64,000 nucleotides of DNA from the NCBI RefSeq assembly GCF_019884785.1, contig NZ_CP082326.1, forward strand, positions 3,837,355 to 3,901,354, written 5' to 3'. The notes under the pieces were generated by a model. The model had not been told where the DNA came from. It did not search any database and saw nothing but the letters and a program-made list of their open reading frames with translations. The position numbers and the translations under genes are program-made. This stretch comes from Crassaminicella profunda (GTDB taxonomy: Bacteria; Bacillota; Clostridia; Peptostreptococcales; Thermotaleaceae). Below, in pieces: positions 1 through 9,886 of this stretch (its first letter is position 1; every line of letters starts with the position of its first letter).

Positions 1-643
1 TCAAATCTAATCCAATAATATTTACATTCAGCTTTGATACTTCCACAAGATAATGATATAAAGCAAAGGTTAAATAAGATTTCCCACAACCAAAATCAAT
101 AATGTTCACCCTTTTTTCTTTCTTATTAAGATAGGGCATGATATCCTCTACCATTTCTAAAAAGCGATTGATTTGTCTAAACTTATCGAATTTCTTTGCG
201 AGTACCTTTCCTTTTTCATTCATAACACCAAGCCGAATCAAGAAGGGATTAGGCTTTCCTTCAGATAATATATATTTTTTCTTTCTATTATGCTCTAAGT
301 TTGTAGCTTCTTTTGTAGGAGGTTTTTTTAATATTTTTACTTTAAACTTTTTACTGATAAGTATTTGATAATCTGCTTCATTGGTAAAGATCTGTCCTTG
401 CTTAAATTGTTCAAACAAAGTCATTACCTTTTCAATCATTTCTTCTTCCTTTAAATTTTCATGGTTTACTTTCTTTTGATAATTGTATGTAAACTGATAG
501 ACCTTTTTATCCTTTAAAATAACAGGACGAATGGTTACTTTATCATACATTTCCGGATCTTTTTTTCTTATATTGCTTAAAACAAAATAAATCAAAGATT
601 CTTCTTTTAGAATTTTTTCTACAAGTTCATGTATTTTATCCAT
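1..643 (-). CDS. class I SAM-dependent methyltransferase (C-terminus cut by window edge)
   Basis: The reading frame begins at an ATG at 643 behind a GGAAGAG ribosome binding site and runs off the left end of the window, so about 214 residues are visible. Near the visible end is a glycine-rich segment IIDFGCGKSYLTFAL, which is motif I of a Rossmann-fold SAM-dependent methyltransferase. It follows an N-terminal region of about 180 residues that is mixed alpha/beta and lysine-rich. The substrate cannot be read from the sequence. Proteins of this layout in Clostridia are usually annotated simply as SAM-dependent methyltransferases. It has its own promoter region and is not obviously in an operon with the symporter gene upstream. 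Confidence 0.75.
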   Translation of the reverse strand, partial: MDKIHELVEKILKEESLIYFVLSNIRKKDPEMYDKVTIRPVILKDKKVYQFTYNYQKKVNHENLKEEEMIEKVMTLFEQFKQGQIFTNEADYQILISKKFKVKILKKPPTKEATNLEHNRKKKYILSEGKPNPFLIRLGVMNEKGKVLAKKFDKFRQINRFLEMVEDIMPYLNKKEKRVNIIDFGCGKSYLTFALYHYLVEVSKLNVNIIGLDL

Positions 644-833
644 AGAAATCTCTTCCTTTCATGATTCATTCCATAGCATTAAATTTAATATTCTTTATTT
701 AAACTATGAAAATTGTTTCACAGATTTTATCACGAGACATATCATGTAATGTATCAATCTAAACTATTCAATAAGATTTTATTATCAATACAAGTATACC
801 TTATTTCCAATCTTAAAAGATAGGGGTAAATCA

Positions 834-2222
834 TTAACTATTTACTTCTTTTTTCTTAGAAAACATTGAAATTCCAATTAATAAAATAGAACTACTACCT
901 AAACCAATATATAGAGAATTGATACTTTCTATCCCAAATATTCCCCACAATACTGAAATAATAGGAGCTACAATAATTGCAACAATTCCTGCCAATGGAT
1001 TTACCTTTTCTTTAAAGTATAATGCCCCTAGTAAAGGAATAAATATGGTTGTTCCTCTTAATGCCATAGATAAAAATCCCCATTCTAATATAAGAGAATC
1101 CATATTTGTAAAAACCATCATCATTGTGAGAAGAGAAATGATGCATACAGAGCTTCTTAAAACCAATAATTGTTTTTGATCATCTGCCTCTTTATTAATA
1201 CATTTTACATAGATATCTCGATTAATCATAGTACTAATCCCTAAAGTTAAACCTGCTCCTGTACCAATAACAGATATAATGAGTGTTGCTATGGTAATCC
1301 CTCCAATCCAGGGATTTAAATAGGTAATAATAAATGTTGGTAATGCTTCTTTGGGGATGATTCCAGGATTTACACTTCTCATATATAAACCGATTAATGT
1401 GCATATAAACCCTACAGGTGGAATCAACAAAGCAGAAATAAAAGCTCCTTTTTTTGATTCTTTTTCATCTTTTCCTGAGAACATTGCTTGTAAATAGGTC
1501 TGAGTAGAAGTAATCCCAACAACCATTGAAAATCCTTGAGCAATAGATGCATATATACCATCACTAAATAAATTAAACCATGGCTCTTTAGGAAAAGTAG
1601 CTGCTAATCCACTCATTCCATGAAAATAATTATAAACAATTATTCCACTAATGATTAACGTAAAATACAGTAAAATAGATTTTACAATACCGACCATACT
1701 CGTTCCTAAAAACCCTCCAAAAAATATATAAGATATAATCAATATAATACTTATGAAAACTGCTATAATTACCCCTACATGAAATATAGAAGTGAGTATT
1801 GCAACTGCTGAAAGTACTTGCCCTGTAATATGTACAAATATAGCAAATGAAGTAAGTACACTTGCAGCAATTCCTGCATACACCCCATAAGTCCTAGATA
1901 AAAACTGTGGGATCGTATCTACTTCAGCTCTTCTTAAAGGTCCTGCCATAAATAGTCCTAAAAATAAACAGGCTATACTTGCTCCTAAAGTAAACCATAC
2001 AGCACTCACTCCCTTTTGAAAGGCTAATTGAGCTGTCCCTATGGTAGAAGCTCCTCCAACAATGGTAGCAATAATACTTCCTGATACTTGAATACCACTT
2101 AGTCTTCTTCCTCCTACAGCAAAGTCCTGAGAAGACTTTACCTTCTTTGTAGTATGGTATCCTAAATAAGATACAAATAAAAGGGTTATACAAGTACTAA
2201 AATAATGGACAGGTGTAATCAT
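834..2222 (-). CDS. sodium:solute symporter (SSF) family protein
   Basis: A 462-residue polytopic membrane protein with about 12-13 hydrophobic segments spread along its whole length. The segment near residues 45-80 (GGASTIGTAQLAF, then GVSAVWFTLGA) is the glycine-rich TM2 region typical of the sodium:solute symporter family. It should import a small solute with Na+, but SSF substrates (amino acids, acetate, pantothenate, sugars) cannot be told apart here. The start ATG at 2222 has only a weak AGAGATGAT ribosome binding site. It is transcribed divergently from the CLC gene and appears monocistronic. Confidence 0.85.
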   Translation of the reverse strand: MITPVHYFSTCITLLFVSYLGYHTTKKVKSSQDFAVGGRRLSGIQVSGSIIATIVGGASTIGTAQLAFQKGVSAVWFTLGASIACLFLGLFMAGPLRRAEVDTIPQFLSRTYGVYAGIAASVLTSFAIFVHITGQVLSAVAILTSIFHVGVIIAVFISIILIISYIFFGGFLGTSMVGIVKSILLYFTLIISGIIVYNYFHGMSGLAATFPKEPWFNLFSDGIYASIAQGFSMVVGITSTQTYLQAMFSGKDEKESKKGAFISALLIPPVGFICTLIGLYMRSVNPGIIPKEALPTFIITYLNPWIGGITIATLIISVIGTGAGLTLGISTMINRDIYVKCINKEADDQKQLLVLRSSVCIISLLTMMMVFTNMDSLILEWGFLSMALRGTTIFIPLLGALYFKEKVNPLAGIVAIIVAPIISVLWGIFGIESINSLYIGLGSSSILLIGISMFSKKKEVNS

Positions 2223-2602
2223 ATGATCATCTCTTTTCTATATCATTTTTCATTATCATTTTACCACTCTTTTACAACTAATAATGAATATTTATAAATT
2301 TTTTTGACAAATGTGCTCTATTTTTTGCACTTTACATTATTCAATATAAAGATTAATATATAATAGGTGATTTGAAAATTTATGTATAATTTACAGAATA
2401 TTTACAATTACCTATTTTATCATATATTCCTATAGATTTTCGCTTGTTCCATGGGATTTTTACTTCATGGTTAATGAAATCTCCTATATTTACAAACATT
2501 TTGCTAAAAATATTGGATGCATTATAAGGTATACTATTCACTTTTACAAGCTGATCTCTATATGATTTAATAAATACTTTACATGAGTTTAGGGGTGATT
2601 TT
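2223..2602. other. divergent intergenic region between symporter and CLC genes
   Basis: This AT-rich gap of 380 bases separates two divergent genes and should hold both promoters. A TTGACA hexamer sits at 2303-2308, but no well-spaced -10 box follows it. A minus-strand open frame covers part of the gap, but it has no ribosome binding site and runs into the CLC coding start, so it was not called. Nothing else is recognisable. Confidence 0.4.
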
Positions 2603-3961
2603 ATGAAAAACAAAATTAGAATGGACTTTGTTGAACAAACCGTCCTATTAACCAGTGGGGTTAAATGGATTATATTAGCCATATTTGCAGGGCTAGTTGT
2701 TGGATCGGTTACAGGTATTTTTCTAAAGCTCCTTCATTTAGGAGAACACCATGCAGTAAAATGGGATTATTATTACTTATTGATGCCTATTGCATTCTTT
2801 TTAAGTAGCCTCCTTGTTGTAAAACTGGCTCCTGATGCAGAAGGGCACGGAACTGAAAAGGTCATTGAAGCGGTTCATCAAAAGCAAGGTAAAATCGATA
2901 TCAAAGTAATTCCTGTAAAATTACTTGCAACCCTTATTACACTAGTATCTGGAGGATCGGCAGGTAAGGAAGGACCTTGTGCTCAGATCGGTGCAGGCAC
3001 TGCATCCTTCTTTTCAGATCTATTCAAAATAAAGGATACATTAGACAGAAAAAGGTTTGTTATATGTGGTATCAGTGCTGGCTTTGCAGGAGTTTTTGGT
3101 ACGCCCATTGCAGGAGCAGTTTTTGCAGCAGAAGTTTTATATGTAGGTAGATTTTCATATATTGTTCTTTTACCTTCTTTGATCGCATCTTATGTAAGCT
3201 GCATGGTAAATAAAGTTTTAGGCGTATCACACCTTCATTATATGATTCAATTGAATGATATAAACAATATTAAAATGTTTTTAAATATGCTTTTATTTGG
3301 TGCCTTCATGGGATCTTTGGCAATGCTTTTTATCCGTATTCTCAATTTTACAGAAGAGGCTATCCACAAAATCAATATATACAAACCCTTCAAAGGAATT
3401 ATTGGAGGACTTATTCTCGTTTTTATCGTATATGTAACAGGTAGCAAGGATTATATAGGACTAGGTTCAAATGTAATCAATGAAAGTGTCTCCGGACAAT
3501 CTGTAGGGTCCTTAGATTTTCTTCTTAAAATGTTTACCACCTCTGTCACATTAGGTTCTGGAGGTAGCGGAGGAATTTTAACACCTATATTTTACATTGG
3601 TGCAACAGCTGGTAATGCTTGGGGTCAAATGATGCACGGAAATATTGCTTTATTTTCTGCGGTAGGTATGGTTGCTTTCGTAGCAGCATGTGCTAATACA
3701 CCTATTGCAGGAATACTTATCGCAATGGAATTATTTGGCGTTGAAGTAGCCTCCTATGCATCTATTGCCATTGTTATTGGTTATCTTATGGTTGGACATA
3801 AAAGTGTTTATCCAAGTCAAATTCTTGTGATCAATAAATCTCCTTCAATGGATACAGAGATTAATTGTGAAATAGGACACGTACAAGAAGAACCACACAT
3901 AAAAATTAAAAATAAAAACAAATTCCTAGGAAAACTTTATGATCATAATAAAGGTGCATAA
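2603..3961 (+). CDS. CLC family chloride channel / H+-coupled anion transporter
   Basis: A 452-residue membrane protein with the CLC signatures in order: GGSAGKEGP at about residues 111-119, carrying the gating glutamate, GVFGTPIAGAVFAAEVLY at about 155-172, GSGGSGGILTPIFYIGA at about 310-326, and TPIAGILIAMELFG near 372-385. CLC proteins move Cl- or related anions, in bacteria usually as 2Cl-/H+ exchangers. The C-terminal 50 residues are hydrophilic and too short for CBS domains. The ATG at 2603 follows a strong AGGGGTGA ribosome binding site. A hairpin terminator lies immediately after the stop codon. Confidence 0.92.
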   Translation: MKNKIRMDFVEQTVLLTSGVKWIILAIFAGLVVGSVTGIFLKLLHLGEHHAVKWDYYYLLMPIAFFLSSLLVVKLAPDAEGHGTEKVIEAVHQKQGKIDIKVIPVKLLATLITLVSGGSAGKEGPCAQIGAGTASFFSDLFKIKDTLDRKRFVICGISAGFAGVFGTPIAGAVFAAEVLYVGRFSYIVLLPSLIASYVSCMVNKVLGVSHLHYMIQLNDINNIKMFLNMLLFGAFMGSLAMLFIRILNFTEEAIHKINIYKPFKGIIGGLILVFIVYVTGSKDYIGLGSNVINESVSGQSVGSLDFLLKMFTTSVTLGSGGSGGILTPIFYIGATAGNAWGQMMHGNIALFSAVGMVAFVAACANTPIAGILIAMELFGVEVASYASIAIVIGYLMVGHKSVYPSQILVINKSPSMDTEINCEIGHVQEEPHIKIKNKNKFLGKLYDHNKGA

Positions 3962-3996
3962 AAAATATAGATAGGTTCATCCTATCTATATTTTTT
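3961..3996. terminator. bidirectional intrinsic terminator (CLC / GGDEF-EAL genes)
   Basis: A 13-14 bp AT-rich stem (ATATAGATAGG paired with CCTATCTATAT) around a TTCAT loop, followed by a T-run on the plus strand and preceded by an A-run that serves the minus strand. It lies between the ends of two convergent genes. Confidence 0.85.
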
Positions 3997-6451
3997 AACA
4001 TATTTTTTTCTTTCCTCGCATCATCACTTCCATTTCTATAACAGGCAGAGGCTTACTAAAAAGATATCCTTGTACCTTATCGCAATGTAAATCTTTCAAA
4101 AACTTAAATTGCTCCCATGTTTCAACCCCTTCTGCAACAACTACTATATTCATGCTATGTGCCATATCAATAACCGCTTTTACAATAGCCTGCTGATGAT
4201 TATTTTCCGTAATGTCATCCACAAAAGCTTTGTCAATCTTTAAAACATCTATTTCTAATTGTTTTAAATAATTCAATGAAGAATACCCTTTCCCAAAATC
4301 ATCTAAGGATATGCCAATGCCTAATTTTCTCAAATTATTTAATATGTTATTAGCACATTCAAAATCCTTCATAATAATGTTTTCTGTAATTTCCAGTTCT
4401 AAACAAGAAGGTTTGATTCCTGTTTCCTTTAAAATTTTCTTTACTGTTTCTACAAAATTGGGTTGCTGAATCTGAATAACAGAAAGATTTACAGATACCA
4501 CCATAGAATGATAGCCTAACTCTTGCCATGTTTTATTTTGTCTACATGCATTTCTTAATACCCACTCTCCAATAGGAACAATCAATCTTGTTTCTTCTGC
4601 TATTGGAATAAACTGACTCGGAGGAATCATTCCTTTGGTAGGATGTTTCCATCTAATCAAAGCTTCTGCACCCACAATACGCCCTGTATGTATCTGTACT
4701 TTGGGTTGATAATAAACTATAAACTCATCTCGCTCCACTGCATGTCTTAAATTATTTTCCATTTCTAATTTTTCTAGCATTTTTTCATTTAAATCAGGCG
4801 TATAAAAATGGTAACTGTTTTTTCCATTATTCTTAGCAGAATACATGGCTGTATCTGCATTTTTTAGAAGAATATGAGAGGTTTCTCCATCCTTAGGATA
4901 TAAGGTAATCCCAATACTAACAGTAATATAAAATTCACTATCATCTAATATCCAAGGATTTTGGAAGGATTTTATCATATTCTCAATAATAGGTATTAAC
5001 TCCTGAGAACCTTCTATTTTGGGTAATACTGCAACAAATTCATCTCCTCCTAAACGAGTAACAGTAGCCCTTCCTCCTAAATATTTTTTAAGTAATCTTC
5101 CTACATTTTTAAGAAGCAAATCCCCAAACATATGGCCAATGGTATCATTTACCTTTTTAAAATTATCTAAATCCATATATAATAAGGCTAATTTTCCTTT
5201 ATTCAACTTGGCTTCTTCTAATGCTATAGATATTTTTTCTTCAAATAACGCTCTATTAGGAAGCCCTGTCAAACTATCATAATAAGCTAAATGATGAATT
5301 TGTTCTCTTTTTTTGAGAAGTTCCTCTTCTCTGGATTTTATTTTTTCTTTCATTTTATTTATATTATCTGCAATATCAGAAAGTTCATCATTAGATTGAA
5401 TCTCAATATGATGATCATATTGTCCCTTGGCAATCATTTTTAATCCATTATTGATGATGTTCATTCTTTTTATTACATATTTATCAAAAAACTTAGATGT
5501 AATAAAGAATGTAATTAGTATCATCAAAAAAGATATCCCTATTGCAAAAGCAAAAACATCGCTCTTACTTTTTTCTAAAACTGAAAAATCATATATCAAC
5601 TCAATATACAATTTTCTTGTGAAATCATACTCCGAAGCATTTAATCGAAAAACATGATAACAATAATGTAATCCATCCTTATATGTACAAATTTTTTCTT
5701 CCTTTCGAAGTTTACTAATCCAAATCTTACTTTTATCAAATTTCTTCCCTGTATGCAATAAAGACCAACTATTTACATTGTTATTGCTATATATATCAAT
5801 TCCTACTAGATATTTGTTGTCTTCTGCAATAGATTGAAATAATCTTGAAAATACAAAATCATAGTATTCCTTCGGATAATTCTTTTTTACATAATCTTTA
5901 ATATCTATAGAAACAGAAATAATATAGTCTCTTCCCGTTGGCCCATAATAAGTATATCTATTTAATATGCCTGTATTACTAGAAACAGTAATATTTTGAT
6001 GTCGTACCTTTCCTTGTCCATATAAACTTTTTAAAAATTTCTCAAAGCCTCTTCCTGTATCAAAAAGATTGAAATTTTCATCCTGAGGAAAAGAGGTGTA
6101 AATAATGGTTCCCTCTTTGTTAATTACATAAATTTCAGATACAGAGAATTTTTGTGCTATATTTTTCATCTCATCATTGGTCATATCCTTTTGCATCTTT
6201 ATTCTTTCTTCTAATTCTTTACTGATTCCTAAAATATATTTTTCACTCTTTTCTTTTAGCTCTTGATCTATAGCAAAAAGTATTGTATCAAAAGCACATA
6301 CTTTCTCCTTTGATTGAAGCATAATATCTTGTTTTTGATCTTGCAATATATTGTCTATTTTATTTTCAACATAATGGTCAATTATAACTGCTAATAGAAT
6401 ATTGGAAAATACCGTAGCTAAAATTAAATAGATAATAAATTTTTTCTTCAT
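3995..6451 (-). CDS. membrane-bound GGDEF-EAL cyclic-di-GMP turnover protein
   Basis: An 818-residue sensor protein. A transmembrane helix at about 5-27 is followed by a Cache-like extracellular domain to about residue 290, a second helix near 300-320, a HAMP segment to about 372, a coiled coil, a GGDEF domain (about 385-555) and an EAL domain (about 570-810). The GGDEF motif is intact (RLGGDEFVAVLP), as are the EAL motif (AEALIRWKHP) and DDFGKGYSSLNYL, so both cyclase and phosphodiesterase activities are possible. The RxxD product-inhibition site is not present in front of GGDEF. The extracellular ligand is unknown. It is convergent with the CLC gene and appears monocistronic. Confidence 0.93.
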   Translation of the reverse strand: MKKKFIIYLILATVFSNILLAVIIDHYVENKIDNILQDQKQDIMLQSKEKVCAFDTILFAIDQELKEKSEKYILGISKELEERIKMQKDMTNDEMKNIAQKFSVSEIYVINKEGTIIYTSFPQDENFNLFDTGRGFEKFLKSLYGQGKVRHQNITVSSNTGILNRYTYYGPTGRDYIISVSIDIKDYVKKNYPKEYYDFVFSRLFQSIAEDNKYLVGIDIYSNNNVNSWSLLHTGKKFDKSKIWISKLRKEEKICTYKDGLHYCYHVFRLNASEYDFTRKLYIELIYDFSVLEKSKSDVFAFAIGISFLMILITFFITSKFFDKYVIKRMNIINNGLKMIAKGQYDHHIEIQSNDELSDIADNINKMKEKIKSREEELLKKREQIHHLAYYDSLTGLPNRALFEEKISIALEEAKLNKGKLALLYMDLDNFKKVNDTIGHMFGDLLLKNVGRLLKKYLGGRATVTRLGGDEFVAVLPKIEGSQELIPIIENMIKSFQNPWILDDSEFYITVSIGITLYPKDGETSHILLKNADTAMYSAKNNGKNSYHFYTPDLNEKMLEKLEMENNLRHAVERDEFIVYYQPKVQIHTGRIVGAEALIRWKHPTKGMIPPSQFIPIAEETRLIVPIGEWVLRNACRQNKTWQELGYHSMVVSVNLSVIQIQQPNFVETVKKILKETGIKPSCLELEITENIIMKDFECANNILNNLRKLGIGISLDDFGKGYSSLNYLKQLEIDVLKIDKAFVDDITENNHQQAIVKAVIDMAHSMNIVVVAEGVETWEQFKFLKDLHCDKVQGYLFSKPLPVIEMEVMMRGKKKIC

Positions 6452-6565
6452 AATATCTCCTCAAAATGAATATAATAATGATTTATTTTATCACAATTGG
6501 ATAATTTATACAAAGTATCATATTATTTAATTTTTTAAAGTATTTATATTTCCCTTTCAATATAA

Positions 6566-6587
6566 AAACCGCCTATGTAGACGGTTT
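6566..6587 (-). terminator. intrinsic terminator of the alpha-hydroxy-acid oxidase gene
   Basis: An eight-pair stem (AAACCGTC with GGCGGTTT on the minus strand, one G-T pair) with a six-base loop and a following T-run. It overlaps the stop codon of the upstream gene. Confidence 0.75.
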
Positions 6588-7599
6588 AAAAAATAATTTC
6601 TTGATTAATTTCTTTCAAATCATTACACCCTGTCATAATCATTCCTTCTACTAGCTCTTTTCCTATCTTTTCTGTATAAAGCTTAACGCCTTCTGCTCCT
6701 CCGCCATAAGCTGCAACTGAATAAGGTCTTCCTATTAAAACAGCATCTGCACCCAGAGCAAGCACTTTTAAAACATCTAATCCGCTTCTTATCCCTCCAT
6801 CTATAAATATTTTCATCTTTCCTCTAACAGCTTGTACAATCTGTGGAAGAACTTCTACTGTAGCAGGTGTATGATCTAATATTCTTCCTCCATGGTTTGA
6901 AACAACAATTCCATATGCCCCTGCTTCCATAGCTTTTAAAGCACCTTTTGCTGTCATAATCCCTTTTATAATAAATGGAATTTTTGTACTAGAAATAATC
7001 TCTTTTAAGTCATCTACTGATTTTGGACTAACAGGTTTTCCAAATTGAGCTAATATAGAAAGCCCTGCCGCATCTATATCCATAGCTACTGCCGGTACAT
7101 TTTTACTTTCTGCTGCTCTGAGTCTTTTAAGTATTTCTTCTTTCCCCCATGGTTTCATCGTAGGAATTCCTAAAGATTCATTTTCTTCAATAGCACGAAT
7201 AGGATCCATAAAATACTCATCCTTTACTCCATCACCAGTAAATCCTATAGTACCTGCTTGGCTACATCCTTGAACAATGGCCTTTGCATACTCATAATCT
7301 GTTAATTTTTCACCATAACAGGGAATCAAACCACCAATAGGTGCTGCAAATATTGGATACTTAAAGGTTTTTCCAAATAATTCTATAGAAGAATCCACTT
7401 TAGATGAAGGATAAAGAGTATCCATATTCAACTTTATTTCTTTTAGCTTTTCAACATTTCTTGTAAAACTGGCACCTGAACCCTTTCCTCCCACGCCAGG
7501 GATTTCGCCTCTACATGCTTTTCCATTACACTCTGGACAAACTCTACATTTAAAATCCGGAATTTTTTTAGCGTTTTCTATAACTTTTTTGTAATTCAC
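6586..7599 (-). CDS. FMN-dependent alpha-hydroxy-acid oxidizing protein
   Basis: A 337-residue TIM-barrel flavoprotein of the lactate oxidase / glycolate oxidase superfamily. FAAPIGGLIP near residue 85, FIIKGIMTAKGA near 210, IVVSNHGGRILDHTPATVE near 232 (the catalytic His with the GGR motif), and IFIDGGIRSGLDVLKVLALGADAVLIGRPY near 264-294 are the FMN-binding and active-site signatures. The N-terminus carries an unusual four-cysteine motif (CRVCPECNGKACRG, residues 18-31), not found in classical lactate oxidases, that could bind a metal or Fe-S cluster. The substrate is unknown. The gene stands alone with its own terminator. Confidence 0.85.
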   Translation of the reverse strand: MNYKKVIENAKKIPDFKCRVCPECNGKACRGEIPGVGGKGSGASFTRNVEKLKEIKLNMDTLYPSSKVDSSIELFGKTFKYPIFAAPIGGLIPCYGEKLTDYEYAKAIVQGCSQAGTIGFTGDGVKDEYFMDPIRAIEENESLGIPTMKPWGKEEILKRLRAAESKNVPAVAMDIDAAGLSILAQFGKPVSPKSVDDLKEIISSTKIPFIIKGIMTAKGALKAMEAGAYGIVVSNHGGRILDHTPATVEVLPQIVQAVRGKMKIFIDGGIRSGLDVLKVLALGADAVLIGRPYSVAAYGGGAEGVKLYTEKIGKELVEGMIMTGCNDLKEINQEIIF

Positions 7600-7666
7600 A
7601 ACCGTACCTCCTGTTTATGATTTTATACCCTATTCTTTACTACATTTTATCATAAGACGAAAACGA

Positions 7667-9664
7667 CTATGAATATATATCTGAAAACTCTACATGAATT
7701 CTTTCTATACATCCCAACTCCTTATATTCATCAGATAAATTTTCTTCTTCAGGTAATATTCGAACAGGTAATTCTATAATAAACTCACTGCCTACACCAT
7801 ATTCACTTTCTAAATAAATTTTTCCTTTATGAAGTTCTACAAGGGATTTTACTAGAGATAATCCTATACCACTTCCTTCATGATTTCTTCTAAGGGTTTT
7901 ATCCACTTGTCTAAATCTATCAAAAACTCTTTCGCACGCTTCTTTTGGTATACCTATTCCTGTATCCTTTATACTGATTCGTATATTTTTTTCTCCATCA
8001 TAAACGGTAACTTGTATCTTTCCACCTGCATCTGTAAATTTTATGGCATTGGAGAGAAGATTTAAAACAATTCTTTCTATTTTATCTGGATCACAAGCAA
8101 TTATTTTTTCCTCTATATCCGTATCAAATAAAAAGGTAATTCCTTTATTTTCAATGTAGTCGGCTACAGATAAGGTGATTTCTTCCACAAGATTTATAAT
8201 ATTTATATTCTTAGGCTTGATTTCAAAAAAACCTGTGTCTATTTTAGTAATATCAATCAAATTGTTTACAAGTCTTAATAATCGATTGCAATTTTGCTTC
8301 ATAATATATACATATTTTTTTGAACTTTCATTATCACTATATAACTCTAAAAGTTGTAATGTTCCTAAGATTACATTTAGAGGCGTTCGTAGCTCATGAG
8401 AGATATTTGCAAAAAATTCATTTCGAAGTTCATCATATTCTCTTGCTTCTCTTAATAATCTTTCATTTTCTTCTGCTCGTTTACGAGCAGTAACATCACG
8501 TCCAACACCTTGTACTGCAGGCTTTCCTTTATAAATAAAAGGAATTGCTGTTTTTTCAACATTAATAACAGTATGATCCGCTCTTATAATTTTTTCCTCT
8601 ATAAAATGTTCAATTACCCTTTCTTCCTCTACCCTTTTTATTCGTTTTAATGTTTTTTCATGAAAATCAAATGGTAAATACTCTAGTATATTTTTTCCAA
8701 TCATTTCTTGAGGATCTTTCATTCCCACAATTTTTGCTGCTGCCTTATTGGCAAAAACAATTTTCCCTTTCTGATAAATAGCAATCCCATCTGTTGAATA
8801 TTCAACCAATAGCCGATAACGTTCTTCACTTTCTTTTAGCGCTTCTTCTGCACATTTTCGTTCTGTGATATCCTTCACATAAGATAAATAATAAAGAGGT
8901 GTTCCATCATCTTCTTTTACCAAAAACAAATTAATATAAATCCAAATCACTTCTCCATTTTTTTTTATACATCGCTCTTCTGTTTCATAGGATTGATATT
9001 CCCCACACAATAATCTCTTGAATTTAAGATATGCTCTTTCAAGATCGTCAGGATGAATAATATAATCAATCCCCATAGATAACAGTTCTTTTTCTGAATA
9101 TCCAAGTAATTCACAAAAACTAGATGGCACCTTAAGTATTTCTCCATTTAAACTTCCCTGAATAATCATAACATGAGAAAAATTTTCTGCTCTTTGTAAC
9201 TGAATCTGTTTTTTTTCAAGTTCACTATAAGATGTTCTAAAGCGCTTAATAATATGTCCTGCCAAAAGGGTGGCACCTAATAGCACTATGTCATTTAAAA
9301 CTCTATTTACAAATTGAATTTTATAAAATTTAGGTTCCATTCCTGGTCCAGGAATATGATAAGTCCTTATTGAAAAATAAAGTACATAGACAATAGTAAT
9401 TCCAAAGCTAACATATCCTGCCTTTAACCCTCCTTTAAACATTGAATATACAATGATTATAGCAAATATACCTATGATATGAGGCATCCTAATTCTTAAT
9501 TGTGTGAGAGTTATAAAAGCGACTAAAACAAGCAATGCCAAACTTGGCCCCACTATCATCTTAAGAAATTTTTTTTCTTTTTCTCTATTTTCTCTACAAC
9601 CATTTTTTAAAACACAATCTTCACTATCCTCTTCTACCCCTATTGTTTTCAAAATAAATCCCAT
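7667..9664 (-). CDS. PAS-domain sensor histidine kinase
   Basis: A 665-residue kinase. An N-terminal membrane region of about four hydrophobic segments (residues 34-140) is followed by two PAS/PAC modules (about 155-270 and 275-390, each ending in a D-V/I-T-x-R/E type PAC signature), a HisKA domain with H-box SHELRTPLNVILGT near residue 422, and an HATPase_c domain with N, G1 and G2 boxes (LLSNAIKFT, DTGIGIP, GSGIGLSLVKSL). It should autophosphorylate and pass phosphate to a response regulator, but no regulator gene is adjacent, so it is an orphan kinase. The short acidic C-terminal tail carries no receiver domain. The signal is unknown. Confidence 0.92.
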   Translation of the reverse strand: MGFILKTIGVEEDSEDCVLKNGCRENREKEKKFLKMIVGPSLALLVLVAFITLTQLRIRMPHIIGIFAIIIVYSMFKGGLKAGYVSFGITIVYVLYFSIRTYHIPGPGMEPKFYKIQFVNRVLNDIVLLGATLLAGHIIKRFRTSYSELEKKQIQLQRAENFSHVMIIQGSLNGEILKVPSSFCELLGYSEKELLSMGIDYIIHPDDLERAYLKFKRLLCGEYQSYETEERCIKKNGEVIWIYINLFLVKEDDGTPLYYLSYVKDITERKCAEEALKESEERYRLLVEYSTDGIAIYQKGKIVFANKAAAKIVGMKDPQEMIGKNILEYLPFDFHEKTLKRIKRVEEERVIEHFIEEKIIRADHTVINVEKTAIPFIYKGKPAVQGVGRDVTARKRAEENERLLREAREYDELRNEFFANISHELRTPLNVILGTLQLLELYSDNESSKKYVYIMKQNCNRLLRLVNNLIDITKIDTGFFEIKPKNINIINLVEEITLSVADYIENKGITFLFDTDIEEKIIACDPDKIERIVLNLLSNAIKFTDAGGKIQVTVYDGEKNIRISIKDTGIGIPKEACERVFDRFRQVDKTLRRNHEGSGIGLSLVKSLVELHKGKIYLESEYGVGSEFIIELPVRILPEEENLSDEYKELGCIERIHVEFSDIYS

Positions 9665-9827
9665 CCCTTATTTGTAATAACTTTAAAATATGTCATTGTT
9701 TTACATTTATCTATATATTATACTATTCTATAAGATTTTATCACTTCCTCCTAGAAACTTTCAGCAAATTCTTACAATTTGTCTGCTTTTCTTTCATTTT
9801 TACTTATTTTGCTACTTTCATAAAATG

Positions 9828-9855
9828 AAGAGGGCGGTTTATAAACCACCCTCTT
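9828..9855 (-). terminator. intrinsic terminator of rplY
   Basis: A near-perfect 13-bp stem (AAGAGGGTGGTTT on the minus strand, one G-U pair) with a two-base loop lies about 30 bases after the L25 stop codon. The T-run behind it is short and interrupted. Confidence 0.7.
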
Positions 9856-9886
9856 TATTAATAAAATACAACTTAAAACTGTATTT

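Noticed and set aside
2380-2682. Minus-strand frame of 100 codons upstream of and into the CLC gene
   Set aside because: It has no ribosome binding site, overlaps the strongly supported CLC start and has no recognisable composition.
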